Origin: Wenyingzhuangia fucanilytica
GTDB taxonomy: Bacteria; Bacteroidota; Bacteroidia; Flavobacteriales; Flavobacteriaceae
Direction of reading: 5' to 3'
Assembly: GCF_001697185.1 (NCBI RefSeq)
Contig: NZ_CP014224.1
Span: 3,270,501 to 3,334,500 of the forward strand
Length of the DNA stretch: 64,000 bases
Shown here: positions 52,788 to 62,162 of the stretch, piece by piece
Layout of the letters: each line of letters opens with the position of its first letter
Numbering within the stretch: position 1 is the stretch's first letter
Made by a program: the position numbers and the translations under genes
Notes under the pieces: model-generated
Databases searched by the model: none
The model's input: only the letters and a program-made list of their open reading frames with translations
Told to the model about the DNA's origin: nothing

Positions 52788-52813
52788 TAAGAAGTTTCTA
52801 ACAATATGATGTT

Positions 52814-54106
52814 TTAAGCATTCATTATACTTTCAATTTCCTCAATTTCAATAGGTATATTTTTCATCAAATTAATAGGTTCAGCATTTTTTTGAAGCAC
52901 CAAATCATCTTCTAATCTAATTCCTAAATTTTCTTTTGGAATATAAATTCCAGGCTCTACGGTTAATACCATATTGGCTTTCATTTCATTTTCATAATCA
53001 CCAAAATCGTGAGTGTCTAGCCCTAAATGATGTGATGTACCATGCATAAAATACTTTCTGTAGGCAGGTTTTTCTTTGGTTTCATTTTGAATGTCTGCTT
53101 TGTCTAATAATTTTAAAGAAAGTAATTCAGAGGTCATTAATTTTCCAATTTCTTCGTTATATTCCTTCCAAAGGGTACCTTCTCTAAGCATTTTAGTAGC
53201 CTCGTTTTTTACGTTTAATACAGATTGATATACAGCTTTTTGCCTATCTGTATATTTTCCGTTTACAGGAATGGTTCTGGTTAAATCACTAGAATAATTG
53301 GCATATTCTGCAGCAGTATCCATCAAGATTAAATCACCATCTTTACACTGTTTGTTGTTTTCTATATAATGTAATACACAGGCAGAATATCCTGAGGCAA
53401 TAATAGGAGTGTAGGCAAATCCTTTTGATTTGTTACGAATAAATTCATAAATCAATTCAGATTCAATCTCATATTCCCATACATTAGGTTTTACAAAGTT
53501 TAAAACCCTGTTAAATCCTTTTTTGGTAATGTTACAAGCATGTTGGATTAAATCAATCTCTATTTGAGATTTAATTCCTCTTTGTAGAAAAAGAATATCC
53601 GATGCTTTTAAATAGTTGTGATTTGGATAGTTTTCTTTTAATTTTTTTACAAAACGATCTTCACGAGTCTCCATTTCTAAGTTAGCTCGTTTGTGAGGAT
53701 TTTGATTTATATAAATATTTTTGGCTTCAGGAATTAAATCTTTTAAAATAGTTTCCATTTCAGACAACCAATAAATGGTTTGGATTCCAGAAGTTTGAGT
53801 GGCAGTTTTTTTGTTTAATTTTTCTCCCTCCCAAATAGCGATTAACTCACTGGTTTCTTTGGTGAATAAAATTTCTCTATGATTTGGATTTTTAGCATCT
53901 GGAAACAAAACCAACACCGCTTCTTCTTGATCTACACCACTTAAATAAAAAATATCTCTGTGCTGATGAAAAGGTAAAGTGCTATCAGCACCAGTTAAAT
54001 AAATATCATTAGCATTAAAAAATGCAATGGAACTAGCTTCCATTTGTTGGGTAAAACATTTTCTGTTTTCTATAAATAACAGTGGGTTTATTGGGTCGTA
54101 CTTCAT
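52814..54106 (-). CDS. pepP: Xaa-Pro aminopeptidase (aminopeptidase P)
   Basis: About 430 residues from ATG 54106 (MKYDPINPLLF; a second ATG six bases earlier is possible). It removes N-terminal residues preceding proline. The N-terminal creatinase/prolidase-type domain spans about 1-165. The M24 metallopeptidase domain shows the metal ligands: DTAAEYANYSSDLTRT (two Asp), HGTSHHLGLDTHD (His), EPGIYI (Glu) and RLEDD (Glu). All are intact and the length is normal. Confidence 0.95.
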   Translation of the reverse strand: MKYDPINPLLFIENRKCFTQQMEASSIAFFNANDIYLTGADSTLPFHQHRDIFYLSGVDQEEAVLVLFPDAKNPNHREILFTKETSELIAIWEGEKLNKKTATQTSGIQTIYWLSEMETILKDLIPEAKNIYINQNPHKRANLEMETREDRFVKKLKENYPNHNYLKASDILFLQRGIKSQIEIDLIQHACNITKKGFNRVLNFVKPNVWEYEIESELIYEFIRNKSKGFAYTPIIASGYSACVLHYIENNKQCKDGDLILMDTAAEYANYSSDLTRTIPVNGKYTDRQKAVYQSVLNVKNEATKMLREGTLWKEYNEEIGKLMTSELLSLKLLDKADIQNETKEKPAYRKYFMHGTSHHLGLDTHDFGDYENEMKANMVLTVEPGIYIPKENLGIRLEDDLVLQKNAEPINLMKNIPIEIEEIESIMNA

Positions 54107-54131
54107 AAACATAAAGTTACATAAACCCCAT

Positions 54132-54162
54132 AAAAAAACCTCTTCGGTTTAGAAGAGGTTTT
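54132..54162 (-). terminator. Terminator after the Bor-like genes
   Basis: On the minus strand AAAACCTCTTC / GAAGAGGTTTT form an 11-bp stem around a 6-base loop, followed by a T-run. Confidence 0.88.
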
Positions 54163-54182
54163 GTGATTAATAATGCTAAAAA

Positions 54183-54470
54183 TTATTTAGATACAGTGGT
54201 TGTACTTTGACCATAGATACCTATTGTAATAATACTTAATAATTGATCAACAAATGTGAATTCTGTTTTAGCTTCAAAGTTATCAGAACCATTAGCCATT
54301 TTTTGTGGCTCAGTAGTTTTTAATGGAGATAATCCCCAAAATAAATATTTGTTTTTTCCTTTAACTTCTTGACCAGTTTGAGGTCCTTCTCCAAAAGTAT
54401 GTATAGTAGAGTAACAAGATGTTAATAATAAAGAACTTCCTAATAATATTGTGTATAATGCTTTTTTCAT
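54183..54470 (-). CDS. Bor-like lipoprotein, copy 2
   Basis: A 95-residue lipoprotein (MKKALYTILLGSSLLLTSC). The mature part has TFGEGPQTGQEVKGKNKYLFWGLSPL and a FVDQLLSIITIGIYGQST end. It resembles the Bor family, named after the phage lambda serum-resistance lipoprotein but widespread on bacterial chromosomes. It lies 11 bases past the stop of a paralogue with the same layout, a tandem duplicate. Confidence 0.78.
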   Translation of the reverse strand: MKKALYTILLGSSLLLTSCYSTIHTFGEGPQTGQEVKGKNKYLFWGLSPLKTTEPQKMANGSDNFEAKTEFTFVDQLLSIITIGIYGQSTTTVSK

Positions 54471-54481
54471 GAGTTTTGATA

Positions 54482-54763
54482 TTATTTTGTTACAGTTGTA
54501 GTAGTTGGTGTGTATACTCCATAAGTAATAGTACGAAGTAAATAATCTACAAAAGTAAATCTAGTTTTTACAGTATAATCTTTAGCTCCTTTTGCCATTT
54601 CTTCTGGTTGAGCTGTACTTATTGGCGCTAACCCCTCAATTAAAAAATGGTTCATTTTAGTTTTTTTGATATTAGTTTGAGCTCCTTTTCCAATTGTGTA
54701 CTCATGTACGTAACAAGATGTTAAAGCAAAGCTAAGAACTGTAATTGCTATAATTTTTTTCAT
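54482..54763 (-). CDS. Bor-like lipoprotein, copy 1
   Basis: A 93-residue lipoprotein (MKKIIAITVLSFALTSC) sharing YTIGKGAQT, FLIEGLAPIST, an EEMAKGAKDY-type loop and FVDYLLRTITYGVYTPT with the downstream copy, clearly a diverged duplicate. Outer-membrane or periplasmic location is expected. Function in this organism is unknown. Confidence 0.78.
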   Translation of the reverse strand: MKKIIAITVLSFALTSCYVHEYTIGKGAQTNIKKTKMNHFLIEGLAPISTAQPEEMAKGAKDYTVKTRFTFVDYLLRTITYGVYTPTTTTVTK

Positions 54764-54840
54764 TAGTTTAAATTTATTAATACTACTGCAAACATAGTAA
54801 AAAGTAATGCTTTGTTTACTTGAGTTATCACACAGTTTTA

Positions 54841-57800
54841 TTATATATTCTTTAATGTTTCCAAGGCTTTCTTTACGCTATCAATCCTAATAAAAGTAAT
54901 GAGTAAACGCAAACCATTTTTGGTTTCTTTTTCTTTCATTACACACATTTTAGAATTGTTTTGCACGTATTTTAAAACGTTTGTAAACGACTGGGTATTA
55001 TAAAAACCACTTTGTTGATCGGAAACAAAATATCCAATCATTCTTTTTTGTTTTAAGACTATTTTTTCCAATCCTAATTTTTTAGCCAACCACTTAATTC
55101 TAACAGAGTCTAATAAATCAATCACTTGGGTTGGAAGTTCTCCAAACCTATCTATTAGTTGTTGTTCAAATTCTTGTAATTCTTCTTCGTTGGTTAATTC
55201 TCCTAATTTTTTATACAGGTTTAATCTTTCTGCAATAACGTTGATATAATCATCAGGGAATAAAATTTCAAAATCGGTATCTATTTGTATGTCGGATACA
55301 TAATCTTTGTTTTCAGCATCTTCTTCATCATATAAATCTTTGAACTCTTTTTCTTTTAATTCCTTAACGGCTTCTTCTAATATTTTTTGATAAGTATCAA
55401 AACCAATATCTGTAATAAATCCGCTTTGTTCTCCTCCTAATAAATCTCCAGCTCCACGAATTTCTAAATCTTTCATGGCAATGTTAATTCCGCTACCTAA
55501 CTCGCTAAACATTTCTAAAGCTTGAATACGTTTACGAGCTTCTTCGGTCATCATATGGTAAGGTGGACAAATAAAATAACAGAAAGCTTTTTTGTTAGAA
55601 CGCCCCACACGACCACGCATTTGATGTAAATCTGACAAACCAAAATTATTAGCATGATTGATAAAAATAGTATTGGCATTAGGCACATCTAAACCAGATT
55701 CTATAATGGTGGTGGCCACTAAAATATCGTAGCTTCCTTCCATAAAATTAACCATCACTTCTTCTAACTTTCTACCTTCTAGCTGACCATGCCCCACTCC
55801 AATTCTAGCATCAGGAACCAAACGTTGTAACATTCCGGCAACTTCTTTAATGTTGTCTACTCGGTTGTGTATAAAGAAAATTTGACCACCACGAGAAATT
55901 TCGTACATCACAGCATCTCTAATAGCTTCTTCGCTAAAACCAATCACATTACTTTCTATAGGATGACGGTTGGGTGGAGGAGTTGCAATTACCGATAAAT
56001 CTCTTGCAGCCATCAAGCTAAACTGCAAGGTACGTGGTATTGGAGTTGCGGTTAATGTTAAAGTATCTACATTTTCTTTAATGGTTTTTAACTTGTCTTT
56101 GGCAGCTACTCCAAACTTTTGTTCCTCATCAATAATTAGCAACCCTAAGTCTTTGTATTTTATTTTATCAGAAACCAATTGATGGGTTCCAATAACAATA
56201 TCTAATCTTCCTTCGGCCAAATCTTCCATCACTATTTTCTTTTGCTTAGCCGTTTTAAAACGGTTTAAATAGTTGATGTTTACCGGAAAATCTTCTAATC
56301 TTTTTTTGAAAGATTTAAAATGTTGAAAAGCCAAAATAGTGGTAGGAACCAAAACAGCTACTTGCTTTCCGTTGTCTACCGCTTTAAATGCAGCACGAAT
56401 AGCAACTTCTGTTTTTCCAAAACCAACATCTCCACAAACCAATCTATCCATAGGTTTGTCACTTTCCATATCAGATTTTACATCTTGAGTAGCCGTAAAT
56501 TGATCTGGTGTATCTTCATACATAAAACTAGCTTCTAACTCATGTTGTAAATAACTGTCTGGATCAAAAGCAAATCCTTTTTGATTTTTTCGTTTTGCAT
56601 ACAATTGAATCAAATCAAAAGCAATTTGTTTTACTTTGGCTTTGGCGGTTTGTTTGGCTTTTTTCCACGCAGGAGATCCTAATTTGTGAACTTTAGGAAC
56701 TTTACCATCTTTTCCGTTGAATTTAGATATTTTATGTAAAGAATGTATGCTGATATAAAGTACATCGGCATCGCCATAAATTAATTTGATAGCTTCTTGC
56801 TTTTTACCGTTGACATCTATTTTTTGTAACCCTCCAAATTTTCCAATTCCATGGTCTATGTGAGTTACAAAATCTCCAATTTCTAAATTGTTAATTTCTT
56901 GTAGGGTAACGGCTTGTTTTTTGGCAAAACCATTTTTAAGCTGAAACTTATTATAACGTTCAAAAATTTGATGATCGGTATAACAAACTATTTTATGTTC
57001 GTGATCTACAAATCCTTCGTGAATTTGAAAAACTACTGTTTGGTATACTATTTCTTCTTCACTTTCATCAAAAATATCATGAAAACGTTTTGCTTGTTTT
57101 TCGTTAGAACAGAACAAATAATTTTGATATCCTTTTGCAGTGTTTTGTTGTAGGTTTTCTATTAACAAATCAAAATGTTTGTTAAAAGAAGGTTGAGGTT
57201 CTGTATTTCCGTTAATATTATCAGTGTTAGCACTATTGTTAATGGCAACTCTGCTATATCCTTTTAATTGCTCTTTGATTTGAATTCCATCTAAAAATAA
57301 ATCACTAGGAAAGGTATGATTTAACGTTTCGGATAGGGTTTCAAAACGTGCTGTAGCCTTTTCAAATAAGGTGTTTAAATCGTATTGAAGAATGTCAATA
57401 CTTTTGGTAAAAACAACACTATTATTGGGAATAAACTTTAAAAAAGATTCTCTTTTTTCGGAAAACTGCTTGTTTTCCACATTGGGCATGATTTGAATTT
57501 TGTTGGGTTTTCCGGTAGAAAGTTGTGTTTCTACATCAAAAGTTCTAATGCTGTCTACTTCATCACCAAAAAATTCTAATCTGTAAGGCTCATCATTAGC
57601 AAAAGAAAATACATCAACAATTCCTCCACGAACTGCAAATTCTCCAGGTTCTGTTACAAAATCAACTCTGTTAAATTTATACTCAAATAAAACTTCGTTA
57701 ATAAAATCTAGGCTAAATTCATCACCAGTAGTAATTTTTAACGTGTTGCTGTTTAGGTCTTTTTTGGTAACTACTTTTTCAAACAAAGCGTTTGGATAAG

Positions 57801-58167
57801 TAACAATAATGGCAGGTTTTTTTCTTGAATTCAATCGATTTAAAACCTCTGCACGCATCAATACATTGGCATTGTCTACATCTTCAATTTCATAAGGTCT
57901 TCGGTAAGAACCAGGATAAAAAAGTACATCTTTATCGTTTAAAATTCTTTCTAAATCGTTTAAATGATAAGCCGCTTGCTCTTTATCATCAAAAATGACT
58001 AAAAAAGTTTTATCTGTTTGTTTAAAGGTTTCTGCTATGATAAATGACAAGGAAGCTCCGTTAAATTTACTTAAAACAGCATGTGTTTTTTCTTGAGAAA
58101 CCTGTGCTATCAGTTGTTTGGTAGCACTTGCATTTTGATACTTTTCTAGAAGAGATTGAATTTTCAA
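54841..58167 (-). CDS. mfd: Transcription-repair coupling factor
   Basis: An 1108-residue DNA translocase that removes stalled RNA polymerase and recruits UvrA. The N-terminal UvrB-like region (about 1-200, PGSYRRPYEIED) precedes the CarD-like polymerase-interacting domain (about 430-500, GDFVTHIDHGIGKFGGL). The RecG-type helicase follows with Walker A GDVGFGKTEVA (about 580), DEEQKFGV and TLTATPIPRTL, and later QMRGRVGRS. The TRCF C-terminal domain closes it. The length is normal for Bacteroidota. Confidence 0.97.
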   Translation of the reverse strand: MKIQSLLEKYQNASATKQLIAQVSQEKTHAVLSKFNGASLSFIIAETFKQTDKTFLVIFDDKEQAAYHLNDLERILNDKDVLFYPGSYRRPYEIEDVDNANVLMRAEVLNRLNSRKKPAIIVTYPNALFEKVVTKKDLNSNTLKITTGDEFSLDFINEVLFEYKFNRVDFVTEPGEFAVRGGIVDVFSFANDEPYRLEFFGDEVDSIRTFDVETQLSTGKPNKIQIMPNVENKQFSEKRESFLKFIPNNSVVFTKSIDILQYDLNTLFEKATARFETLSETLNHTFPSDLFLDGIQIKEQLKGYSRVAINNSANTDNINGNTEPQPSFNKHFDLLIENLQQNTAKGYQNYLFCSNEKQAKRFHDIFDESEEEIVYQTVVFQIHEGFVDHEHKIVCYTDHQIFERYNKFQLKNGFAKKQAVTLQEINNLEIGDFVTHIDHGIGKFGGLQKIDVNGKKQEAIKLIYGDADVLYISIHSLHKISKFNGKDGKVPKVHKLGSPAWKKAKQTAKAKVKQIAFDLIQLYAKRKNQKGFAFDPDSYLQHELEASFMYEDTPDQFTATQDVKSDMESDKPMDRLVCGDVGFGKTEVAIRAAFKAVDNGKQVAVLVPTTILAFQHFKSFKKRLEDFPVNINYLNRFKTAKQKKIVMEDLAEGRLDIVIGTHQLVSDKIKYKDLGLLIIDEEQKFGVAAKDKLKTIKENVDTLTLTATPIPRTLQFSLMAARDLSVIATPPPNRHPIESNVIGFSEEAIRDAVMYEISRGGQIFFIHNRVDNIKEVAGMLQRLVPDARIGVGHGQLEGRKLEEVMVNFMEGSYDILVATTIIESGLDVPNANTIFINHANNFGLSDLHQMRGRVGRSNKKAFCYFICPPYHMMTEEARKRIQALEMFSELGSGINIAMKDLEIRGAGDLLGGEQSGFITDIGFDTYQKILEEAVKELKEKEFKDLYDEEDAENKDYVSDIQIDTDFEILFPDDYINVIAERLNLYKKLGELTNEEELQEFEQQLIDRFGELPTQVIDLLDSVRIKWLAKKLGLEKIVLKQKRMIGYFVSDQQSGFYNTQSFTNVLKYVQNNSKMCVMKEKETKNGLRLLITFIRIDSVKKALETLKNI

Positions 58168-58265
58168 GACCTAAATATTTTCTTACAAATGTAGCGTTAT
58201 CCGTTGTTTTATAAAACCGAAAGTTTAAAGGCTATTTTACTAGTTAAATAAACAGCTGTTTTAAA

Positions 58266-58296
58266 TTGTTCTCTAGTCATCAACTCCTTATTTTTG
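58266..58296 (+). promoter_or_regulatory. Promoter of the alpha/beta hydrolase gene, probably leaderless
   Basis: TTG at 58266-58268 and TATTTTTG at 58289-58296, spaced 20 bases, are a close match to the Bacteroidota consensus. The -7 element ends only 4 bases before the ATG, so the transcript would start at or near the start codon. Confidence 0.6.
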
Positions 58297-58300
58297 TATT

Positions 58301-59086
58301 ATGAGCACATTTATTACTTACAAAAACACTCCAATTCATTATACTCAATCGGGTAAGGGAACAGCTGTAGTGTTGTTGCATGGTTTTTTAGAAAATAGTA
58401 CCATGTGGCAAAGTTTAGAAAAAGTATTAAACCCTAAATTTAGGGTTGTTTGTATAGATTTGTTAGGGCATGGACAAACCGAAAGTTTGGGTTATGTACA
58501 CACCATGACAGAAATGGCCGAAGCCGTAAAAGCGGTGTTAGATCATTTAAACATCCGAAGATCTTTTTTTGTAGGACATTCCATGGGAGGGTATGTAGCT
58601 TTGGCTTTTGCAGATGTACATCCAGACAATGTAAAAGGTCTAATTTTACTAAATTCTACAGCTAGACCAGATTCAGAAGAAAAAAAGATTGGTCGTGATA
58701 GAGCGATAGCGGTGGTAAAAGAAAATCACAAATCTTTTATCAGAACTTCAATTCCTATGTTATTCCGTTCTAAGTGTAGAAAAATTTATGCTGATGACAT
58801 TTCTAAGGTTAAAAAGGAGGCTTTAAAAACTTCTAGACAAGGTATTATTGCTGCTTTAGAGGGAATGAAAATAAGATTAGATAGAGAGGTTTTATTGCAT
58901 TTTGGGCCTTATCCATCTTTAATGATTTTAGGAAAAAAAGATCCTGTTTTAAAATATGACGATTTAATTGAGCAAACCAAAGATGCCAATACCGAAGTGG
59001 TAGAACTTGAAAATGGACATATGAGTTTGATTGAAGATAAAGAAGGTGCAGAACAGGCTATTTTAGAATTTGTTAAAAAACATTAA
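58301..59086 (+). CDS. Alpha/beta-fold hydrolase
   Basis: A 261-residue soluble enzyme. The oxyanion segment VVLLHGFLENSTMW (about 24-37), the nucleophile elbow GHSMGG (Ser at about 94), an Asp in LGKKDPVL and a His in NGHMSLIED complete the triad. It resembles the MenH/BioH-like esterase group, but the substrate cannot be read from sequence. It is followed by an ABC ATPase gene with two bases between. Confidence 0.91.
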   Translation: MSTFITYKNTPIHYTQSGKGTAVVLLHGFLENSTMWQSLEKVLNPKFRVVCIDLLGHGQTESLGYVHTMTEMAEAVKAVLDHLNIRRSFFVGHSMGGYVALAFADVHPDNVKGLILLNSTARPDSEEKKIGRDRAIAVVKENHKSFIRTSIPMLFRSKCRKIYADDISKVKKEALKTSRQGIIAALEGMKIRLDREVLLHFGPYPSLMILGKKDPVLKYDDLIEQTKDANTEVVELENGHMSLIEDKEGAEQAILEFVKKH

Positions 59087-59088
59087 GA

Positions 59089-60363
59089 ATGAATCACATT
59101 GCAATCTTTAATAAATCGGCAGACAAAACAGCTTATATAAATCACTTGTTAAAGGGTGGTGAGCAAAATTTGTTTATTGAATTCAATGGAAAAAAGGGAG
59201 CTTTATTTAGTACTTCGGTATTAGAGAAGTATATTCTAGAAGAAGTCAATCACGATGATTTTACTTTAACAAAACATTGTATTGATGGTAATGGAAAAGT
59301 TAGGAGTTTAACTTCTTTTTCTAGCGGACAACAAAAAAAGTTGTTGTTAGATTATTTGGTAAATTCTTCTCAAAAAGAAAAAATTGATTTTTTGATTTTA
59401 GATAAGCCATATGATTGTTTAGATATTGAAAAACAAGCTGACTTGGCTAAAGAATTAACGGAAATTGCTAAAGAAATAACTTTAGTTCAGATTTTTAAAA
59501 TTAGAGATGAGGTATTGCCTTTTATCCATCAAATTTATTTGTTAAATCAAGATGCCGTGGAGTTTGTAGGAAAGCCTAATGAGTACGATTCTTATTTCCA
59601 TCAACAATTAAAACCTTATCAATTCGTAGGGAGTTTACCAGAAAATTTAAACAAAATAGAGGTAGAAAACCCTTTGGTAAAATTTACCGATGTCAATATC
59701 TTTTACGAAGAAACCAGGCAAATTGTAAACAATATTAATTGGACTATTAACAAAGGAGAGTTTTGGCACTTAAAAGGGCCTAACGGCGCAGGAAAAACCA
59801 GTTTGTTAACCATGATTACGGGTGATAATGCCAAGGCTTTTGGAGAAGATATTATGCTCTTTGGACGTAAAAAAGGAAGTGGAGAAACGGTTTGGGAGCT
59901 CAAAAAAAAGATAGGATACTTTTCACCAAGTTTAACTCAGTTTTTTGGAAAGTTGTTTACGGTGCAGCACATGGTATTGTCAGGTTTTTATGATTCTATT
60001 GGTCTCTATGAAAACCCAACAGGTCAGCAAATTTACGAAGCTGATAAGTGGTTAGACCTAGTAGGACTAAAAGATAAAAAACAAACTTATTTTGTGCGTT
60101 TGTCTAAAGAAATGCAACGAATTGTGTTAATTATTCGTGCCATGGTAAAACATCCTCCTTTACTTATTCTAGACGAGCCGACTAATGAATTAGACGATTA
60201 TTCAACCTCTGTGTTAACGGCATTTATCAATAAAATTCATCAAGAAACAGATATTTCTATTATTTACGTATCTCACAGAATGTTACAAGGGTTACATCCC
60301 GATAAAATTTACCAATTAACTCCTACAAAAAACGGATCTGTAGGTTCGGTAGAAAAGGCATAA
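59089..60363 (+). CDS. ModF-like tandem ABC ATPase with degenerate first half
   Basis: A 424-residue protein of two fused ABC domains without membrane segments. The first half (about 1-190) has lost its Walker A; it keeps an SFSSGQQKK signature-like segment, but its Walker B is LILDKPYDCLD, with Lys replacing the catalytic Glu. The second half has GPNGAGKTS (about 229-237), a weak signature RLSKEMQR and an intact LLILDEPTNELD. The layout matches the ModF/PhrA type of ATPases. It has no permease partner here and likely acts as a soluble regulator or RNA/protein-associated ATPase (inference). Confidence 0.85.
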   Translation: MNHIAIFNKSADKTAYINHLLKGGEQNLFIEFNGKKGALFSTSVLEKYILEEVNHDDFTLTKHCIDGNGKVRSLTSFSSGQQKKLLLDYLVNSSQKEKIDFLILDKPYDCLDIEKQADLAKELTEIAKEITLVQIFKIRDEVLPFIHQIYLLNQDAVEFVGKPNEYDSYFHQQLKPYQFVGSLPENLNKIEVENPLVKFTDVNIFYEETRQIVNNINWTINKGEFWHLKGPNGAGKTSLLTMITGDNAKAFGEDIMLFGRKKGSGETVWELKKKIGYFSPSLTQFFGKLFTVQHMVLSGFYDSIGLYENPTGQQIYEADKWLDLVGLKDKKQTYFVRLSKEMQRIVLIIRAMVKHPPLLILDEPTNELDDYSTSVLTAFINKIHQETDISIIYVSHRMLQGLHPDKIYQLTPTKNGSVGSVEKA

Positions 60364-60439
60364 ATAATATACTTAACTTCTAAGTTAGCTGCCTTTTTCT
60401 GTGTTATTGCAAAAAAAGTATTGATTTTGGACTTAAAAC

Positions 60440-60473
60440 TTGATTTTTAACAAGCTTTACTGCCTTAAATTTG
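60440..60473 (+). promoter_or_regulatory. Putative promoter of the uxaA operon
   Basis: TTG at 60440-60442 and TAAATTTG at 60466-60473, spaced 23 bases, 22 bases before the first gene of the sugar-acid operon. Confidence 0.5.
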
Positions 60474-60495
60474 TAATGATATTAAAAGGTTAATT

Positions 60496-62151
60496 ATGTC
60501 TCAAAAAAATTCAGTGTTAAGAATACACTCAAAAGACAATGTAATTGTTGCGTTAACAGATCTTTCTAAAGGAGATGTTATTAATTATGAGGGAGATACT
60601 TATGTGTTAACCACTGATGTACCAGCAAAACATAAATTTGCATCTGTAGATTTAAACGAAGGAGATTTGGTTTATATGTACGGAGTATTAGTAGGTATGG
60701 CAACACAACCAGTTGTGAAAGGAGAAATTCTTCATACTCATAACCTTGTTCATAGAGCAGAGGAATATGGAGTAGAAGATGGTGAAAAAGAAGAGTGGAA
60801 AGCTCCAGATTTTTCTAGATTCGAAGGAAAAACATTCCAAGGATATCACAGAGCCGATGGAAAAGTGGGAACACAAAATAATTGGTTGGTTATTCCTTTG
60901 GTTTTTTGTGAAAACAGAAACGTTACTGTTATAGAAAATACTATTGTAGAGCAGTTAGGTTTTGGACAAAAAAAAGAAACAGGTTTTTCTGTAGATAAAT
61001 TGGTAAACATATACCAAGAAGGAGCTTCGGAAGAAGATCTTTTAAATACAAGTATTCAAATTGATAAAAAAGAAGCTAAAAAGAATAAGTTGTTCCCTAA
61101 TGTGGATGGAATTCAATTCCTAAGACATGATGGTGGTTGTGGAGGTTCAACTCCAGATTCTGTGGCTTTATGTCATTTATTAGCAGGATATGTTAACAAT
61201 CCTAACGTTGCTGGTGCTACAGTATTAAGTTTAGGATGTCAACATGCTCAAGCTAAAATTATGCAAGACGCTTTAGAAAGTTTTGCTAAAGATCACAAAA
61301 AACCTTTATACGTTTTAACTCAGCAAGAAAGTACTTCTGAAAGAGATTTTGTAGAAGAAGCTATTAAAAAAACCTTTATAGGTTTAACCAAAGCCAACGA
61401 GTTTGTAAGAGAACCAGCTCCTTTAAGTAAATTAGTTATAGGTTTAGAGTGTGGAGGTTCTGATGGATTCTCTGGAATTTCTGCAAATCCAACTTTAGGA
61501 TATGTATCTGATTTAGTTGTTGGTTTAGGAGGAACTACTGTATTAGCAGAGTTTCCTGAGTTAAACGGTGTAGAGCAAGAAATGATCAATAGATGTGTGA
61601 CTAAAGGTATTGCAGATAAGTTTTCTAATATCATGTCTACTTATAATGAAAAGGCCGAATTTTTAGGAGGAGGTTTTCATGCAAATCCATCACCAGGTAA
61701 CATTAAAGATGGTTTAATTACCGATGCTATAAAATCTGCAGGTGCAGCTAAAAAAGGAGGAAGTTCTCCTGTTACTGATGTGCTAGATTATACAGAGCAA
61801 ATTACCAAAAAGGGATTAAATTTATTGTGTACTCCAGGGAATGATGTTGAATCTACTACAGGTTTAGCAGGTTCTGGTTGTAATGTTATCTTGTTTACTA
61901 CAGGTTTAGGAACACCAACAGGAAATCCTATTGTGCCTGTTGTAAAAGTATCTAGTAACTCTAAATTGTTCAATAAAATGAATGATATTATCGATTTTAA
62001 TACCGGTGGAGTCATAGAAGGAGATACATTACAAAAAACAGGAGAAGAACTTTTAGAATATGTGATTAAAGTAGCTAGTGGAGAAAAAACCAAAGCTATG
62101 CAATTAGGACAAAACGATTTTATTCCTTGGAAAAGAGGAATGTCATTATAA
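60496..62151 (+). CDS. UxaA-family sugar-acid dehydratase (altronate or fuconate dehydratase type)
   Basis: A 551-residue enzyme with an N-terminal SAF domain (about 8-95, the UxaA-N part) and the C-terminal dehydratase domain (GYHRADGKVGTQNNWLVIP, RHDGGCGGSTPDS, LGCQHAQAKI, GLECGGSDGFSGISANPTLG). It removes water from an aldonate to give a 2-keto-3-deoxy acid. UxaA acts on altronate in the hexuronate pathway, but in Campylobacter jejuni the split UxaA homologues Cj0482-Cj0483 lie in the L-fucose cluster. Here an SDR, an FAH hydrolase and an FMN dehydrogenase follow with no kinase or KDPG aldolase, so L-fuconate (or another deoxysugar acid) fits better (inference). Confidence 0.9.
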   Translation: MSQKNSVLRIHSKDNVIVALTDLSKGDVINYEGDTYVLTTDVPAKHKFASVDLNEGDLVYMYGVLVGMATQPVVKGEILHTHNLVHRAEEYGVEDGEKEEWKAPDFSRFEGKTFQGYHRADGKVGTQNNWLVIPLVFCENRNVTVIENTIVEQLGFGQKKETGFSVDKLVNIYQEGASEEDLLNTSIQIDKKEAKKNKLFPNVDGIQFLRHDGGCGGSTPDSVALCHLLAGYVNNPNVAGATVLSLGCQHAQAKIMQDALESFAKDHKKPLYVLTQQESTSERDFVEEAIKKTFIGLTKANEFVREPAPLSKLVIGLECGGSDGFSGISANPTLGYVSDLVVGLGGTTVLAEFPELNGVEQEMINRCVTKGIADKFSNIMSTYNEKAEFLGGGFHANPSPGNIKDGLITDAIKSAGAAKKGGSSPVTDVLDYTEQITKKGLNLLCTPGNDVESTTGLAGSGCNVILFTTGLGTPTGNPIVPVVKVSSNSKLFNKMNDIIDFNTGGVIEGDTLQKTGEELLEYVIKVASGEKTKAMQLGQNDFIPWKRGMSL

Positions 62152-62162
62152 AATAAATAAAC

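Noticed and set aside
60366-60400. Terminator after the ABC ATPase gene
   Set aside because: The taactt/aagtta stem is all A-T except one pair and the T-run is displaced; too weak to list.
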